Shown here in pieces: positions 34,101 to 43,686 of a stretch of DNA of 64,000 nucleotides (the first letter of the stretch is position 1; every line of letters starts with the position of its first letter). The notes under the pieces are model-generated. The model ran no database searches. It saw nothing but the letters and a program-made list of their open reading frames with translations, and was not told the origin of the DNA. The DNA lies in the NCBI RefSeq assembly GCF_932526225.1, contig NC_064044.1:9474801-9538800 (forward strand). Direction: 5' to 3'. The position numbers and the translations under genes were made by a program. Source of the stretch: Nematostella vectensis. Lineage: Eukaryota > Cnidaria > Anthozoa > Actiniaria > Edwardsiidae.

Positions 34101-34654
34101 AAGTCTAACTTAAGTAAGCAAGGTTGGCAAATATACTCACAGAAAGCTAAATCCCTGAATAGTTTGACTGTTTTGTTTGTCTGAGGGGCGAAGTCAAGTC
34201 AAGAAGAAAGAAAACCCGCGGGGGTGTAGGACAAAATAAAAGGAGCAAATCCTCACGCGCAGTGGTGGGGTGGTGGTTACTAAAAGTAGCCGGATTCGGA
34301 ATCGACATGGCGCGCGGTTAATACCAGAGTGTCCCTCTCTTATCTTATGCTCTCTTGATTATAATAAATGTTAAATAAATGGTCCGAGCTGCGTCTTAAA
34401 AAAGTGAAATGTCCCCCCTCCACAAGAACACTAGAATGAAGACCATTCTACTCCAATTAAACAAGGTTCAATTCATTCTAGATTCCCCAGTGGAAGCCAC
34501 TGAAGAGCAATCAACGACTATGCCTACTCTCGACCCTGATGACGCCACAGAGTTGGACTTGGTGATGGATGAAGCCCCTCCTATATTAGAGGCAGCCACG
34601 ACGGAGGAAATACTCCAGGGCCTTGCTGACAGTGATCACAAGATTGACACCTGA
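24803..34654 (+). CDS. IRF: Interferon regulatory factor (IRF1/2-like DNA-binding domain), IRF-a, 8 exons, predicted 361 aa
   Basis: Exons: 24803-25193, 30061-30164, 31894-32056, 32168-32247, 32443-32485, 32728-32762, 33341-33437, 34482-34654; total 1086 bases in one frame, all GT-AG. Residues about 5-115 are a complete IRF winged-helix domain. They include LRPWLESMLDSGKIPGVTW, VSWKHASRHGW, the DACIFRAWAVHTGR block, and RRWKANFRCALNALPDI. All the expected cluster tryptophans are present, as is the basic W-K-x-N-F-R-C recognition helix that binds GAAA. After it come a basic linker (ARAHVRRRS), an aromatic/proline block (HFTYWPIYPVIAHAHLKDHD), EIKVEP (a psi-K-x-E SUMO consensus), Ser-rich acidic segments and an acidic/hydrophobic tail (DATELDLVMDEAPP) suited to transactivation. 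No full IRF-association (IAD) domain is evident and the length leaves little room for one, as in IRF1/2. The tandem paralogue IRF-b lies 5 kb downstream. Confidence 0.9.
25194..30060 (+). other. IRF-a intron 1 (4.9 kb)
   Basis: Holds a diverged direct duplication (about 25875-26430 against 27583-28110), a roughly 1-kb element with TTAA-flanked ends between the copies, a GC-rich patch near 29.35-29.52 kb, and a block rich in GCTCGC near 29.72-29.85 kb. No conserved coding segment was found. Confidence 0.6.
26566..27572. mobile_element. TTAA-flanked TIR element, about 1.0 kb, piggyBac-like ends
   Basis: TTAA at 26566 is followed by CACATTGACCCC. The other end is GGAGTCAATGGG then TTAA at 27569. 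The inverted ends match at 10 of 12 bases. TTAA duplication is the piggyBac hallmark. A 140-codon + frame and an 83-codon antisense frame inside have no transposase motif, so it would be non-autonomous. Confidence 0.5.
30061..30164 (+). CDS. IRF: IRF-a exon 2: basic linker
   Basis: Acceptor TTGTAG, donor AAG|GTCTGT. Phase 1 in, phase 0 out. Encodes a Lys/Arg-rich linker (TRARAHVRRRSTEE). IRF-b has no counterpart. Confidence 0.75.
30356..30521. mobile_element. MITE family B copy
   Basis: GTGCAGTCTTTGAAATATT then a G run, GGGGCACAGCCTCGCC, AGTGCCCCACACCC and the end TGCTGTGGCCCT. Same order as the other family B copies. In IRF-a intron 2. Confidence 0.75.
30522..31893 (+). other. Remainder of IRF-a intron 2
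   Basis: Contains two clusters of the octamer AAAGTTGC (30733-30815 and 31310-31345). One copy of a 16-base motif (CACCACAGGAAACCCG) lies at 31410. No coding signal. Confidence 0.5.
31894..32056 (+). CDS. IRF: IRF-a exon 3: proline/aromatic segment
   Basis: Acceptor CTATAG, donor AAG|GTACCT, phase 0 in and 1 out. Encodes LKEPLPLPMPTKPPIQ and HFTYWPIYPVIAHAHLKDHD. Unlike its linker neighbours it is not low-complexity and may be a conserved interaction segment. Confidence 0.85.
32168..32247 (+). CDS. IRF: IRF-a exon 4: SUMO-consensus segment
   Basis: Acceptor ATGCAG, donor CAG|GTAAAT. Encodes MTSYTEIKVEPSSPTSTSRD. IKVEP followed by SSP resembles a phosphorylation-dependent sumoylation motif. 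Confidence 0.82.
32443..32485 (+). CDS. IRF: IRF-a exon 5: short linker
   Basis: Acceptor CCCCAG/TCCCAG type, donor AAG|GTAAGC, 43 bases, encoding ITEVDKVPLRDVKQ. Confidence 0.72.
32728..32762 (+). CDS. IRF: IRF-a exon 6: acidic micro-exon
   Basis: Acceptor TCATAG, donor GAC|GTAAGT, 35 bases, encoding EREVPSDEEIVD. The homologous IRF-b exon encodes VERV...CPSDSEIVK in the same phase, supporting both models. Confidence 0.78.
33341..33437 (+). CDS. IRF: IRF-a exon 7: Ser/acidic segment
   Basis: Acceptor TTACAG, donor A|GTAAGT. Encodes LVDSMSRDSECSSPKCDSIS and onward. The opening LVDSMS parallels IVDEIS of the IRF-b exon 3. Confidence 0.82.
33885..34356. mobile_element. Fold-back element with about 145-bp inverted arms
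   Basis: The left arm (33885-34033) and right arm (34213-34356) are inverted copies at about 90 percent identity. CCAAGAGAGCATAAGATAAG in the left is mirrored by CTTATCTTATGCTCTCTTG in the right. Both arms share the inverted GTAACCACCACCCCACCACT block and the block reading GGATTTGCTCCTTTTATTTT in the left arm. Non-coding, in IRF-a intron 7. Confidence 0.88.
34482..34654 (+). CDS. IRF: IRF-a exon 8: acidic C-terminus
   Basis: Acceptor TTCTAG, stop TGA at 34652. Encodes SPVEATEEQS, PTLDPDDATELDLVMDEAPP and ILQGLADSDHKIDT, strongly acidic with spaced Leu/Ile as in transactivation tails. Confidence 0.85.
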
Positions 34655-35689
34655 TCACGTGACATTGACGTCTCTAGGGATTCAAGCACCGTGTGGTCAT
34701 ATGGCATTCACTGAGATTATTTGCGCTGCGTGACTGGTTCTATTTTTTTAAAGCTGGTAAAAGGTCGAAGTTTATAAAGCCGACTGAGAAACGTCAGGAA
34801 AGCAGGGAATATTTAAACATTCTAAAGACTTTTTTCAAGATGAAAGGGTTGTCTTAGGAGGAAGGGGTGGAGGGCGTTGGAAGGCGGGATTTGTTTGGGG
34901 GACCAGACATGAAGTTTTAGATTCTTATTGGATCTTTAAATACTCTTTCTGTAGCATTAAAAAAAGACATTGAAAAATAGTGTTTTTTTCTGGTCGCCAC
35001 TTACGTCCTAGATTTGTGCTGAATGCAACTTTTATTTGATTTTTATTTTTTAATTCTTTCTCTGTAAAACGTCTTACGAGTTTTCTGTTTTGGCTCTTCG
35101 ATATCAAAAATGGTGCAAGATAGACATCCAATCATAGATAAGAAAGATGTGCTTGGGAAACAATGCACGAAAAGTGAATCATTTTTAACTCAAAAACCCA
35201 GATTTTGAGATAAGTAGAAAACACTAATAGAAATAAAGAAAATAGAAAATAAAAACCTCCCCCTCCAAGTATCTTTGAAAGAAATCGCGACCAATCAGAG
35301 ACAACGGTTATATTCTAAAAATGTTGTTATAATGTAAATGTTTATGCGGTTGTTAAAATTAAACAATAAAGTTTACTTTCAGAAGAAAATATAAAAATAA
35401 AACCGTTGCAAAATGCATTATTGAAATAAAATAGAATACAGAATTTACCTAGGAAAAGATGCTTTTAATTTGCATATTAATCCTATCAAAATCGAATACT
35501 TTGGCTATGATCTGGCTTTCGTAATTCAATATTTTACCAAAGCAATTTTTCCGGCCATGGAGCCTTTTCAATCAAAACGTTCGCCGGCAACCCATCTTTC
35601 TTTCTCATGCACTCCCTGTGTGCCCGATCTCCGCGAGGCCCTGGGTCTCCAGGGATGTTACAAAGGGGAGGAATGAAGTGGACAAGCGC
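34655..35689. other. Intergenic, with possible IRF-a 3' UTR
   Basis: AATAAA occurs near 35366 and is a candidate polyadenylation signal. Otherwise AT-rich, with nothing recognised. Confidence 0.4.
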
Positions 35690-36605
35690 TCGCGTTTTTT
35701 TTGCGTATACAGCTTTTTCAATAAACGTTGTCAAAGGACAGCGCTCTCTCGCACGCGCCCATACCGCGAGGTGGTATGGGTAATATATGTTGTAACAGGT
35801 TTTTAGTAGATATGCCGCAGTCTTATAGTGAAGTCCTTCGCTGGCGTGTTATCTGGATGGTACAGTTTCTTGCATTATCTATCGTACACACTGCGGCATT
35901 TCTGTGCCGCGAACAATTGTAAAAGGTCCTGCAAAAATAGAGACAAAAATAGGAACGGCAACGGCAACGCGAAAGACGACAGAAAACAATTGAAATTCAA
36001 AGAGCCAGACTTGAAATATACTCTGAGATGGATTCCGTCTGATACATTTCAGCCGTGAATTTTATCTAAACTAGTTTAAAATTGAGCGCAAAGTTTGACA
36101 GCATTTTGGGTTCTCCCTACAGTCGGTCGCACCTCGCCGTCGTCGTTGCTATTTCGTTTAGGCACTTTGCCAACAGGTTTTCTTTTAGTGTAACTACGGA
36201 GTCTCCGTTTGACACCTCTTACGGGATAGGTGCCAAACCTGCTCTTGTTTCCTTGTTTAAGGACGCACAGATATATATTTAGAAAATTATCAGACTGTAC
36301 TGCCATTCTTATAGCGTCAACGTGGTCGCCATTTTGTTTTTGGCCGCGCTAGCTTGGCGCGAGTGACAAAACAGCTTTCGCGCGGCCAGAACAAAACAAG
36401 ATGGCGGCCACGACTCGGCGCATAGAGAATGCGAAAAAAACACCGGGTAAACGCCTGCAAGCAGGCTAAGCGTTCAACGAAGTTCGTGTCGGCGGTGAAG
36501 GATGGCAGAGCTTGAAACAACATATATTACACATACTACCCCGCGGTACGGGCGCGTGCGGCCGCGGCCACGTTTTTGAAGCATCGTTTAACATAACGCT
36601 GACTT
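35690..36605. repeat. Inverted-repeat block, CpG-rich
   Basis: GCGCCCATACCGCGAGGTGG and GGTAATATATGTTGTAACA near 35754-35800 are mirrored near 36515-36560 (CAACATATATTACACATAC and CCCGCGGTACGGGCGCGTGC). Inside it lies a second hairpin at about 36327-36420 (CGCCATTTTGTTTTTGGCCG against CGGCCAGAACAAAACAAGAT). No coding frame is supported. Probably a decayed fold-back element. Confidence 0.65.
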
Positions 36606-38420
36606 GTGAGAACAACGCGCAACTTGACCGGTAATGGGATATCAATAAAGACATACGCCTTGTCGATAGCGCCTTATGAACACAGCGTGTTTGTCACCTG
36701 CTGGTGCTCGCAATAACGTCCACCATTTTGATTGGACCATTTGCCGACGGGAAATTTCCCTTGTCGTGTGTCGATCTCGTATTTTGACCCAGCCAAGCAC
36801 ATTTTTTTGAGAATAAACTGACGCAAAAGGCTATCTTGGTCAATTATAATACCACTAAATTTGGGATCAGGAGGAGGTCTTAGGTATAATCTTTTTTATT
36901 ATTGAATTTTGAGTCATCTGGCTGCGGCATTTATTCGAATATGGCGCTTATTCCAGGTCTTTTCTTCTTATAGCAGCACGAGGCCGTGCCCAGGCAAAAT
37001 ATACTTGGCTGAAGACGTTTATCTTCACTGCCTGCCCAGTCATATAAACAATATAAACAAGGAATAGAAAATATAGTATTTTCACAGAGGAGTAAAATAT
37101 ACCATCTCAATCTCCGATTCGAGCACGCCGACGCAGGCCTCCTATTTATTCTACAATTTGTGTGGCAGTTTTTCTAGTCATACTAGAGCAATCTAGCCTT
37201 TTACGAAGCCGTCTTTATGACTGGCGCGAAAGCAGTACTCACGAGCAGGTGGGAAGAAAGAGCCGTGTAGTGCATTTTACTAGCTGCGGATGAAGCACTT
37301 ATGGGTGACGCTCATATAATCACAGAGATGGACCGATAAATTTTATTTTATTAATATTAAAATTATTAACAAAATATCACGGCAAGATTATTGCACCATT
37401 TTAAATTCTTATAAATTGTCTGTAAGCTACGATGAGTAGTTTGAATTTTAATAACTAGCATTTTATATAAGTTCTTGGAAACAGAAAAGCCTAGTTTCAG
37501 GAATTTATACATTTTGACTCCGCTTATTTGCGGAAACCTGTCAACGACCCCACTTATGTAGATATATGCGTGTTTTGGCTTCTTTTTAATAGGGGAATCC
37601 CCGAAGCGTGTTATGTATTCAGGTTCAAGTTTGAACGGATCCCAAGAATGCTAAAAAAGCTACTGCTAAATAAACAATTACATATTGCCAAAAAGCAAAA
37701 GTGTTTTTGTGTCCTTTAGATATAGCGTGTTTCATTTGAAGGAAACGTTTCACCGTGGTTAAAGCAAATGTATTGAACACATTTAATTAATGGGATTCAT
37801 AAATAGTCTAAAGGGAAAAGTCCCGCGCTCTCACAGCTTGAGGGGCATGATAACACTGGGCTAGGTTCAGCTATTTTTAAAAAAACACTTTGAACAACAC
37901 ATTAATAAGACAGTCGTTCTATTACCGAGAATGTTTATATCGGTTATATTCAGCTCGAAATTTGAGAAGAGATATTCTATAAAAGATCGGCGGTCCAAAT
38001 AATATCACAGGACACTGGGATAATCAGCCTTGCAGTGAATCATATATTACATGATAAATGACTATTTGCAAGCAGTGAAGTCTCATCTCGGTACAAGAGG
38101 CCCAGAATAAAAGCCATCTGTGTTGTCAAAAAACGTACTTCGCCAATCGTTCACTGTTATTCCTTCTGAGAGTGTACGCTCCGAATAAATACTATTCTAC
38201 AATATAACTTAATGAATCTAGCATGTAGCTCAATAAGGGTTATGGTAACAATGCGCTAAAGTAATAAAGCATTTTTAAGATATCTAACAGATTTGAAAAT
38301 TCCAGAAGCTTAGGTCTGAGCAAATGCTTCAGTTCACCTTTTCAATACAACAAAGGCGCATCTTAGTTGTAAACATTTCTCAGAAATTGCGGACATTGTT
38401 TACATACGAGATCGAGGTAA
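36606..38420. other. Intergenic sequence between the IRF genes
   Basis: AT-rich with short frames only. No RNA gene or repeat family was identified. Confidence 0.4.
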
Positions 38421-38578
38421 GTGATTGGCTCTCCTTTTGGGGGATTCCCCCTAACGTCACTTCAAGGGTTATTCCCCTGAAATAGAAGAATATATAGATA
38501 AAAACCGATCCTTAGTCTCACTCGCAACGAATTTACGAATGAGTACATTTGTACTCAAGAGATTGCGGGGGAATATAG
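38421..38578 (+). promoter_or_regulatory. IRF-b promoter and 5' UTR exon: CCAAT, kappaB, CRE, TATA
   Basis: Reading downstream: GATTGG (inverted CCAAT) at about 38423; the palindrome GGGGGATTCCCCC at 38439-38451 (contains the kappaB consensus GGGGATTCCC); ACGTCA at 38454-38459 (CREB/ATF half-site); GGGTTATTCCCC at 38466-38477 (kappaB-like); and TATATAGATAAA at 38491-38502. A start near 38520 would give a 5' UTR exon ending at donor AG|GTAAGT (38578). It could splice to TTCTTCAG|A at 39523, 61 bases before the IRF-b ATG. Sites are seen; use as a promoter is inferred. Confidence 0.6.
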
Positions 38579-39583
38579 GTAAGTAAGGAAAGGGAGCGTT
38601 TGGGAGGTAAACAAGGACAGAGGTGGGAGGAGTGTTTTAATTGTGCATCGGGTTGCTTTATACTAGATTTCATTTCCAAGAATTCAATAAGACATGTTTT
38701 AGCAGAGATTTTAAAACGTGTGCCAGATTGTCCTAAAAATACGTTTTAAATTAGTCTAAACAATTGATCATTGTAAACTCTGTGTAGGGAAATAGAACTC
38801 TAAAGTAATCTTGCATCTCAGCAGAGCTAAATACAAGCTTCCGCGCTGAATCAAACAGACTTTGTGAGCTATAGCTCAGTTGAGCTATAAAACAATCGAA
38901 CGATCTGATTTGCCAAAACAGTGACGCGTTGATGATAATGATACGAGCATCTTCAGTGTCTGTACTTGGCTGCATAACCAAAAGGGGCATTTTAAAACAT
39001 ACAAACACTCTCTTATCCATGTAAACTGCGTGGCAGAACAGTGCGCCTTATATAGCAGTCTGAATAATACCTCGTGTAATGTAAATCCAGAGTAATTCAG
39101 CCTATGGCTGCAATTCTAGACAAAGTCGGCCCAGCTTTCTTTCCCTTTTCTTTCCTTTACATTATAGGGTTAAGGGTTTGCGGTGATGCGGTTTTGTCTT
39201 AAATCACGGTTTTCCTTTTATTATATATTTATTATATTACGCGGTATTGCGGGATGCTGCGCAGTTTACGGTTATTGACTAATTTTGAAGGTTATGCGTT
39301 TTTTTGGCGTTTTTCTGTGCGGTTTCTGTCCGTTTTTCTGTGCTTTTTTCCCCTTCCCCCTTACAACCCCTCCTTCCAATTTTGTTCTATAAGAAAGTTT
39401 ATTTACCTAACATTCGATTAGAAAAGTCCGACTGTGTTCGATTGTCGAACGTTCGATTGATCAGGCCGGGCTGAAATCCAATCTGGTCGCTAAAATTCGC
39501 AAAATCCTGTTCTTTTCTTCAGAACGAAACCATCCATACAAGCCACGTAAACTATCACCAAGGCAACGCAGATTCATTTGAAA

Positions 39584-39959
39584 ATGAGTGTTAAGAACAT
39601 GAAGCGTCTGCCCATGCGCAAATGGCTGATGCAAAAACTCGACAACGCGGCATATCCGGGGCTAAACTGGATTGACAGGAGGCGTGGCTTATTCCGCGTT
39701 GGCTGGAAACACGGATCGCGACAGACTTACAAAGAAGAGCGCGACGCATGCGTGTTTAGAGCCTGGGCCGAGTACACTGGACGGTATAGACCAGGAGATG
39801 TCCGAAATCCGAGAAGATGGAAGACGAACTTCCGGTGCGCGATGAATGCACTTCCGGATATTGAAGAGGTACCGGAGAAGAGTCGAAAGCAGGGCAATGG
39901 GGCACGTAAGGTGTACATGATGAAGGACGAAGTGAGAAAAACCATCAATCAAAAGAAAG
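39584..39959 (+). CDS. IRF: IRF-b exon 1: DNA-binding domain
   Basis: MSVKNMKRLPMRKW to INQKK with phase 1 at donor G|GTATGC. The downstream open frame to 40420 reads a TCA/CCA minisatellite and is intronic. Confidence 0.93.
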
Positions 39960-42066
39960 GTATGCAGCCTTTTGTGTGTGTGTGGGAAGGGGGGGAAGGG
40001 GGGCAGGCACTTAACATAGGAATTTGTTTAAAGTTACTACCATTACCAGCAAACAGCAACAGAAATGTCATCATCACCATTGTCACCACTAACAACATCA
40101 TCATCACCAGCATTACCACCACTAACATCATCATCATCATCACCATTACCACCACTAACATCATCATCATCACCAGCATTACCACCACTAACATCATCAT
40201 CATCATCACCATTACCACCACTAACATCATCATCATCACCATTACCACCACTAACATCATCATCATCATCACCATTACCACCACTAACATCATCATTATC
40301 ACCAGCAGCCTCTACCAACATCTTGCCATTACCTCCACGAAAATCAGTCGTCATCATCAGCAATTATTGTCACTAAAATTGTCTACTTTATCGTCCAATC
40401 ATTTTATTAGAATGAATTAGTTTTTGTTGGTATCTAGCAGGAGGACAGTGGCCAGGTAGGTGAAACCAACTAACAAAATACTGTTTAGTAATCACAAAGT
40501 TGGCCACTGTCCTGACACCTGATAAAAGCAAGTAAGGCATACATAGACAAGGGCATTCCTAGCTAACATCAACCCCAGTGTTCGGGTTACATGCAACACA
40601 TCAGTATTTCCTTGTACTAGCAATGCTAAGATTATTCTTAATGAGGCTTTTTTTGTTTCTGTAGTAGAGAGAGTGGAGACTAAAGAACATGTGGACGATG
40701 ATGATTGCCCGAGTGATAGTGAAATCGTTAAGGTGAGGCTACTATCCCCTGTACGCCCTATCTAAGACAAGCATCTCACTAAAGTACCCTTCGGTGGGGC
40801 AGAATTTGGGACAAGAAAATTACAAATTTAATTATGGAGTTACTTTGTCTGTACTCTTTTATTTGAATACTCTACCTAGGCTGCACCCAATTGATAAGGG
40901 AGGGGTTTTAGATAGGGAAGTCGTTAGGTTTAAATATTCCAGTTACTTTTATTAAAAAGTTATGGCTCTCTTTATTGCCCGGAGGAGAAGGGAATTTAGC
41001 CCCCCCCCCCCCCCCCCCCCCTCCGCCCCAGTCTGGATTGGGTTAAAAGGGGAGGATGCCAAATTTTAAAGAATGATGGTTTGATGGTTGCGCTAAATGT
41101 ATGTATATCTTTTTTAACATTTGTCTTCGTTGTTTTTGTCACTCCAGATCGTCGATGAAATAAGCGCAATGAATGAGGTCGCTGTTACTAGTCCTGTTGA
41201 CGTGATGTATACGTGCGATCTTGCGTCATTGCAGGACCTGAAGCTATTCTGTCCTAGTGATCTAAAGCCTATCTCGTGCATGCTTGATAAGGGTATGTGT
41301 GTGTCTCTTCTTTTTATTTTTGTGTTTTTATTTTTGCAGTTTAGGGACTCTGCATCAGATCAGATAGAATATCAAAATATAGGTCATACTTCCAGTATCC
41401 ATAGCTCCGTCTCTTTTTCACGCTTGTACAGGTCTATTTGGCTTACGATTTTTCTTTCAGGCACGTGTATAAGACATTTTTTGCTAAGAGACAAACATCA
41501 ATAGAGATATTTTAACCTAATAACGTAAAACATATGTGCATACAACGAATACTAAAGCGAACTGAACTCACTACCTCGTGGTTCGAAATATAACATCTTT
41601 GAACTATTTACACAACCCCATATATGGAAACTAATGTCAATCGCAGAGCTCTCACGGTCAAGCCATTATCACCTTTAAGCCGGAACTGCTCAAAGTTAAA
41701 AAAATAAACGCAATTTGTTGACTGCTCACTTCTTCTCAGAAAGGCAATTCCTAGTTACAACCGCCGTCCGAAACCTGTGTTTGGGTACCCCCTCCCCCGC
41801 TTTTTTCAAGGGCGTGGCCGCAATCATTCAAGACCATTTTCTTAGCGACAGACTCGTAAACGACAATGTTTTCGTCAATAATAATAAAGTTTTTTTCTTC
41901 ATGCTGTACCTGCCTTCATAAGATTACCTGCCTTTAAGCTTTTTAAAAATATTTTTTAAATATAGAATGATGTGATCCTCTTGTCTCTGTAGGTCTATCA
42001 GCGGATTCATTTGCTTCTTTCTTCGCACCCTATCTCGCCCAGAGCGAGGTTCAAATCAAGTCGTGA
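39584..42066 (+). CDS. IRF: Interferon regulatory factor, short paralogue IRF-b, 4 exons, predicted 220 aa
   Basis: Exons 39584-39959, 40665-40732, 41148-41292 and 41993-42066; 663 bases in one frame, all GT-AG. Residues about 5-115 form the IRF domain: MRKWLMQKLDNAAYPGLNW, VGWKHGSRQTYKEE, the DACVFRAWAEYTGR block, and RRWKTNFRCAMNALPDIEEV. The recognition helix is intact, but the W of the usual HGW step is replaced by Tyr (RQTY). After an acidic exon (HVDDDDCPSDSEIVK) the protein ends in a Ser/Leu-rich region (FCPSDLKPISCMLDKG, then DSFASFFAPYLAQSEVQIKS). It lacks counterparts of IRF-a exons 2-5 and the acidic tail, so it may act as a competitor or modulator rather than a strong activator. 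The frame also opens at a TTG at 39578; the ATG at 39584 is preferred. Confidence 0.88.
40065..40320. repeat. CAT/ACC minisatellite in IRF-b intron 1
   Basis: About eight copies of a 24-30-base unit based on TCATCACCATTACCACCACT followed by AACATCA. Three forward and two reverse open frames across it are artefacts. Confidence 0.93.
40665..40732 (+). CDS. IRF: IRF-b exon 2: acidic exon
   Basis: Acceptor CTGTAG, donor AAG|GTGAGG. Encodes VERVETKEHVDDDDCPSDSE and IVK, paralogous to IRF-a exon 6. Confidence 0.82.
41148..41292 (+). CDS. IRF: IRF-b exon 3
   Basis: Acceptor CTCCAG, donor G|GTATGT. Encodes IVDEISAMNEVAVTSPVDVM and DLKLFCPSDLKPISCMLDK. Phase 0 in and 1 out, as in IRF-a exon 7. Confidence 0.85.
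41993..42066 (+). CDS. IRF: IRF-b exon 4, terminal
   Basis: Acceptor CTGTAG, stop TGA at 42064-42066. Encodes GLSADSFASFFAPYLAQSEV and QIKS. Confidence 0.82.
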
Positions 42067-42226
42067 GTGACAAGTAGCACGCCTCGAGCAGGGGACACAG
42101 TTACGCATGAGGGTTGGATGGAATAACCTTGAACACAAGCGGCATGTGTTAGGACGAGTAGGGACATACGGTCTAGTCCAAGGCGTTCTTATCGTGTTTC
42201 ATTGTTCATGTTCTTGAAGAGACAGT
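42067..42226. other. Downstream of IRF-b
   Basis: Probable 3' UTR. No polyadenylation signal is placed. Confidence 0.35.
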
Positions 42227-42566
42227 GCTGAATAACGTATGCGCATGCGCGTGCTCTGGCGAAAACATGAATCGTAGTTTTTCGTAGTTTTTCGTAGTTT
42301 TTGAATCGTTCGATTAAAGGTACGAAAGGCTGACTACGCTCGTTGTTTTGACTGTACAGCATTAAAACCATACTGTACAAAGGATGACAAATTTGTTTGA
42401 TATTGAGTGAGTCATAAAGAAAATTCTAGCCTAAGATTTGCGCTATTTTTCTTACCATTTACCAAAAATGTGGCAGTTCGCCGGTAAAAAGCCGCCATTT
42501 TAAAATAAAAGGCTGGGTTTAACCGCGCGATTCTGGAACTAGTATGGCGTTTTTCAGCAATGTCTT
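42227..42566. mobile_element. Dispersed repeat family C, copy 1
   Basis: GCTGAATAACGTATGCGCAT and GCGCGTGCTCTGGCGAAAAC open it; AAAAGCCGCCATTTTAAAA, a GGGTTT...CCGCG segment and GGCGTTTTTCA follow. The copy at 61181-61512 is colinear. Non-coding; element type unknown. Confidence 0.75.
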
Positions 42567-43686
42567 TGAAAAACCCAGAGGCCGCTTGGGGTCTGGGACA
42601 TACGGTTAAGAACGCCTGTGACTAACATAACGGGGCATAGTTACAGCATGTAACAGCATTCCTTTAATAGGGTAGATTTTTAGACGAAACAATCAGGTTA
42701 GGTGGAGAGAGTAGAAGATGATGATAGTACCAAGCGTCTGGGGATGGGGTATCACATTAGGTGTGGTCAACCAGCAGTTCCTACTCCTAAGAGGTAGCAC
42801 ATAGGGTGTGGTCGAAGCAATTTTTTTTTACTAGAGTAGCACTACCGTTAGTTTCCGTTTAAGAAGCTTGAAAGCAAGCGCCCATCGACTTTTGGTTTAC
42901 TGAAAAATAAGTTTTGGGACTTCATTAGCGTGAGGCCTCTTAGGTATAGCAGAATCGGAAAAATCTTTGAACACCCCTAATTGTAAAAATTTTATAACCT
43001 TAAAGGTAGCAGAACCACCACCGTCTACTCTTCTGGCAGTAAAATCCTATTTTTATGTAAAAAAGGAAAATGGAAAATGTTAAAGAGGATATTTAATAAG
43101 CGATAACGAGGGATATCTTCCCTGAAGTAGTTACTTCATTAAAGTGTTCATTAATAAAATGTACATAAACGATATTAATAAACATGTAATTAAGTCAACA
43201 ATAAAATCGCAGAGGTACGGACCGCCGTGATACAGACAACGAGTTTGGTGCTCTTGCGTTAATTCCAACGATTTGGATCCGTTGAATAAATACATATGGG
43301 CTTTATGGTGGCAGCGATGTAAATGGCTTAGCCGTCCCCCCCCCCCCCCTTGTGTCTCCAAAGTATTAAAGGATCCTTAATTACTATAAACAATACCTAT
43401 GAAAGCGCAACATCGCATCCCCATTCCCTCTGTAAATTCTTGAAACGCGCCTTTTAGACATGCATGAGCTGTGTGTTTGCAGCGGTGTCAATGTTTAGAC
43501 ATGAGCTGTATAGTGACAAGCTTGTTAATGGTTAGACACGAATTGTGTGTTGGCAGGGATGTAAATGGTTAGACATTTGAGGCTGATATGTGACAGCTAA
43601 ATGAGTCTAAACGATCTAGACAAAATCCCCACTCCCCCGGTAGAGAAGACTCATATCTAGTAACTTTTTCGTGACACGCGCAATGA
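42567..43686. other. Intergenic sequence
   Basis: No gene is supported. A C run lies at 43336-43350 and there are weak repeats of TTAGACATG(A) near 43455-43575. Confidence 0.4.

Noticed and set aside
39960-40420. Long Thr/Ile repeat tail on IRF-b
   Set aside because: Intronic minisatellite past a GTATGC donor; phase-matched exons follow downstream.
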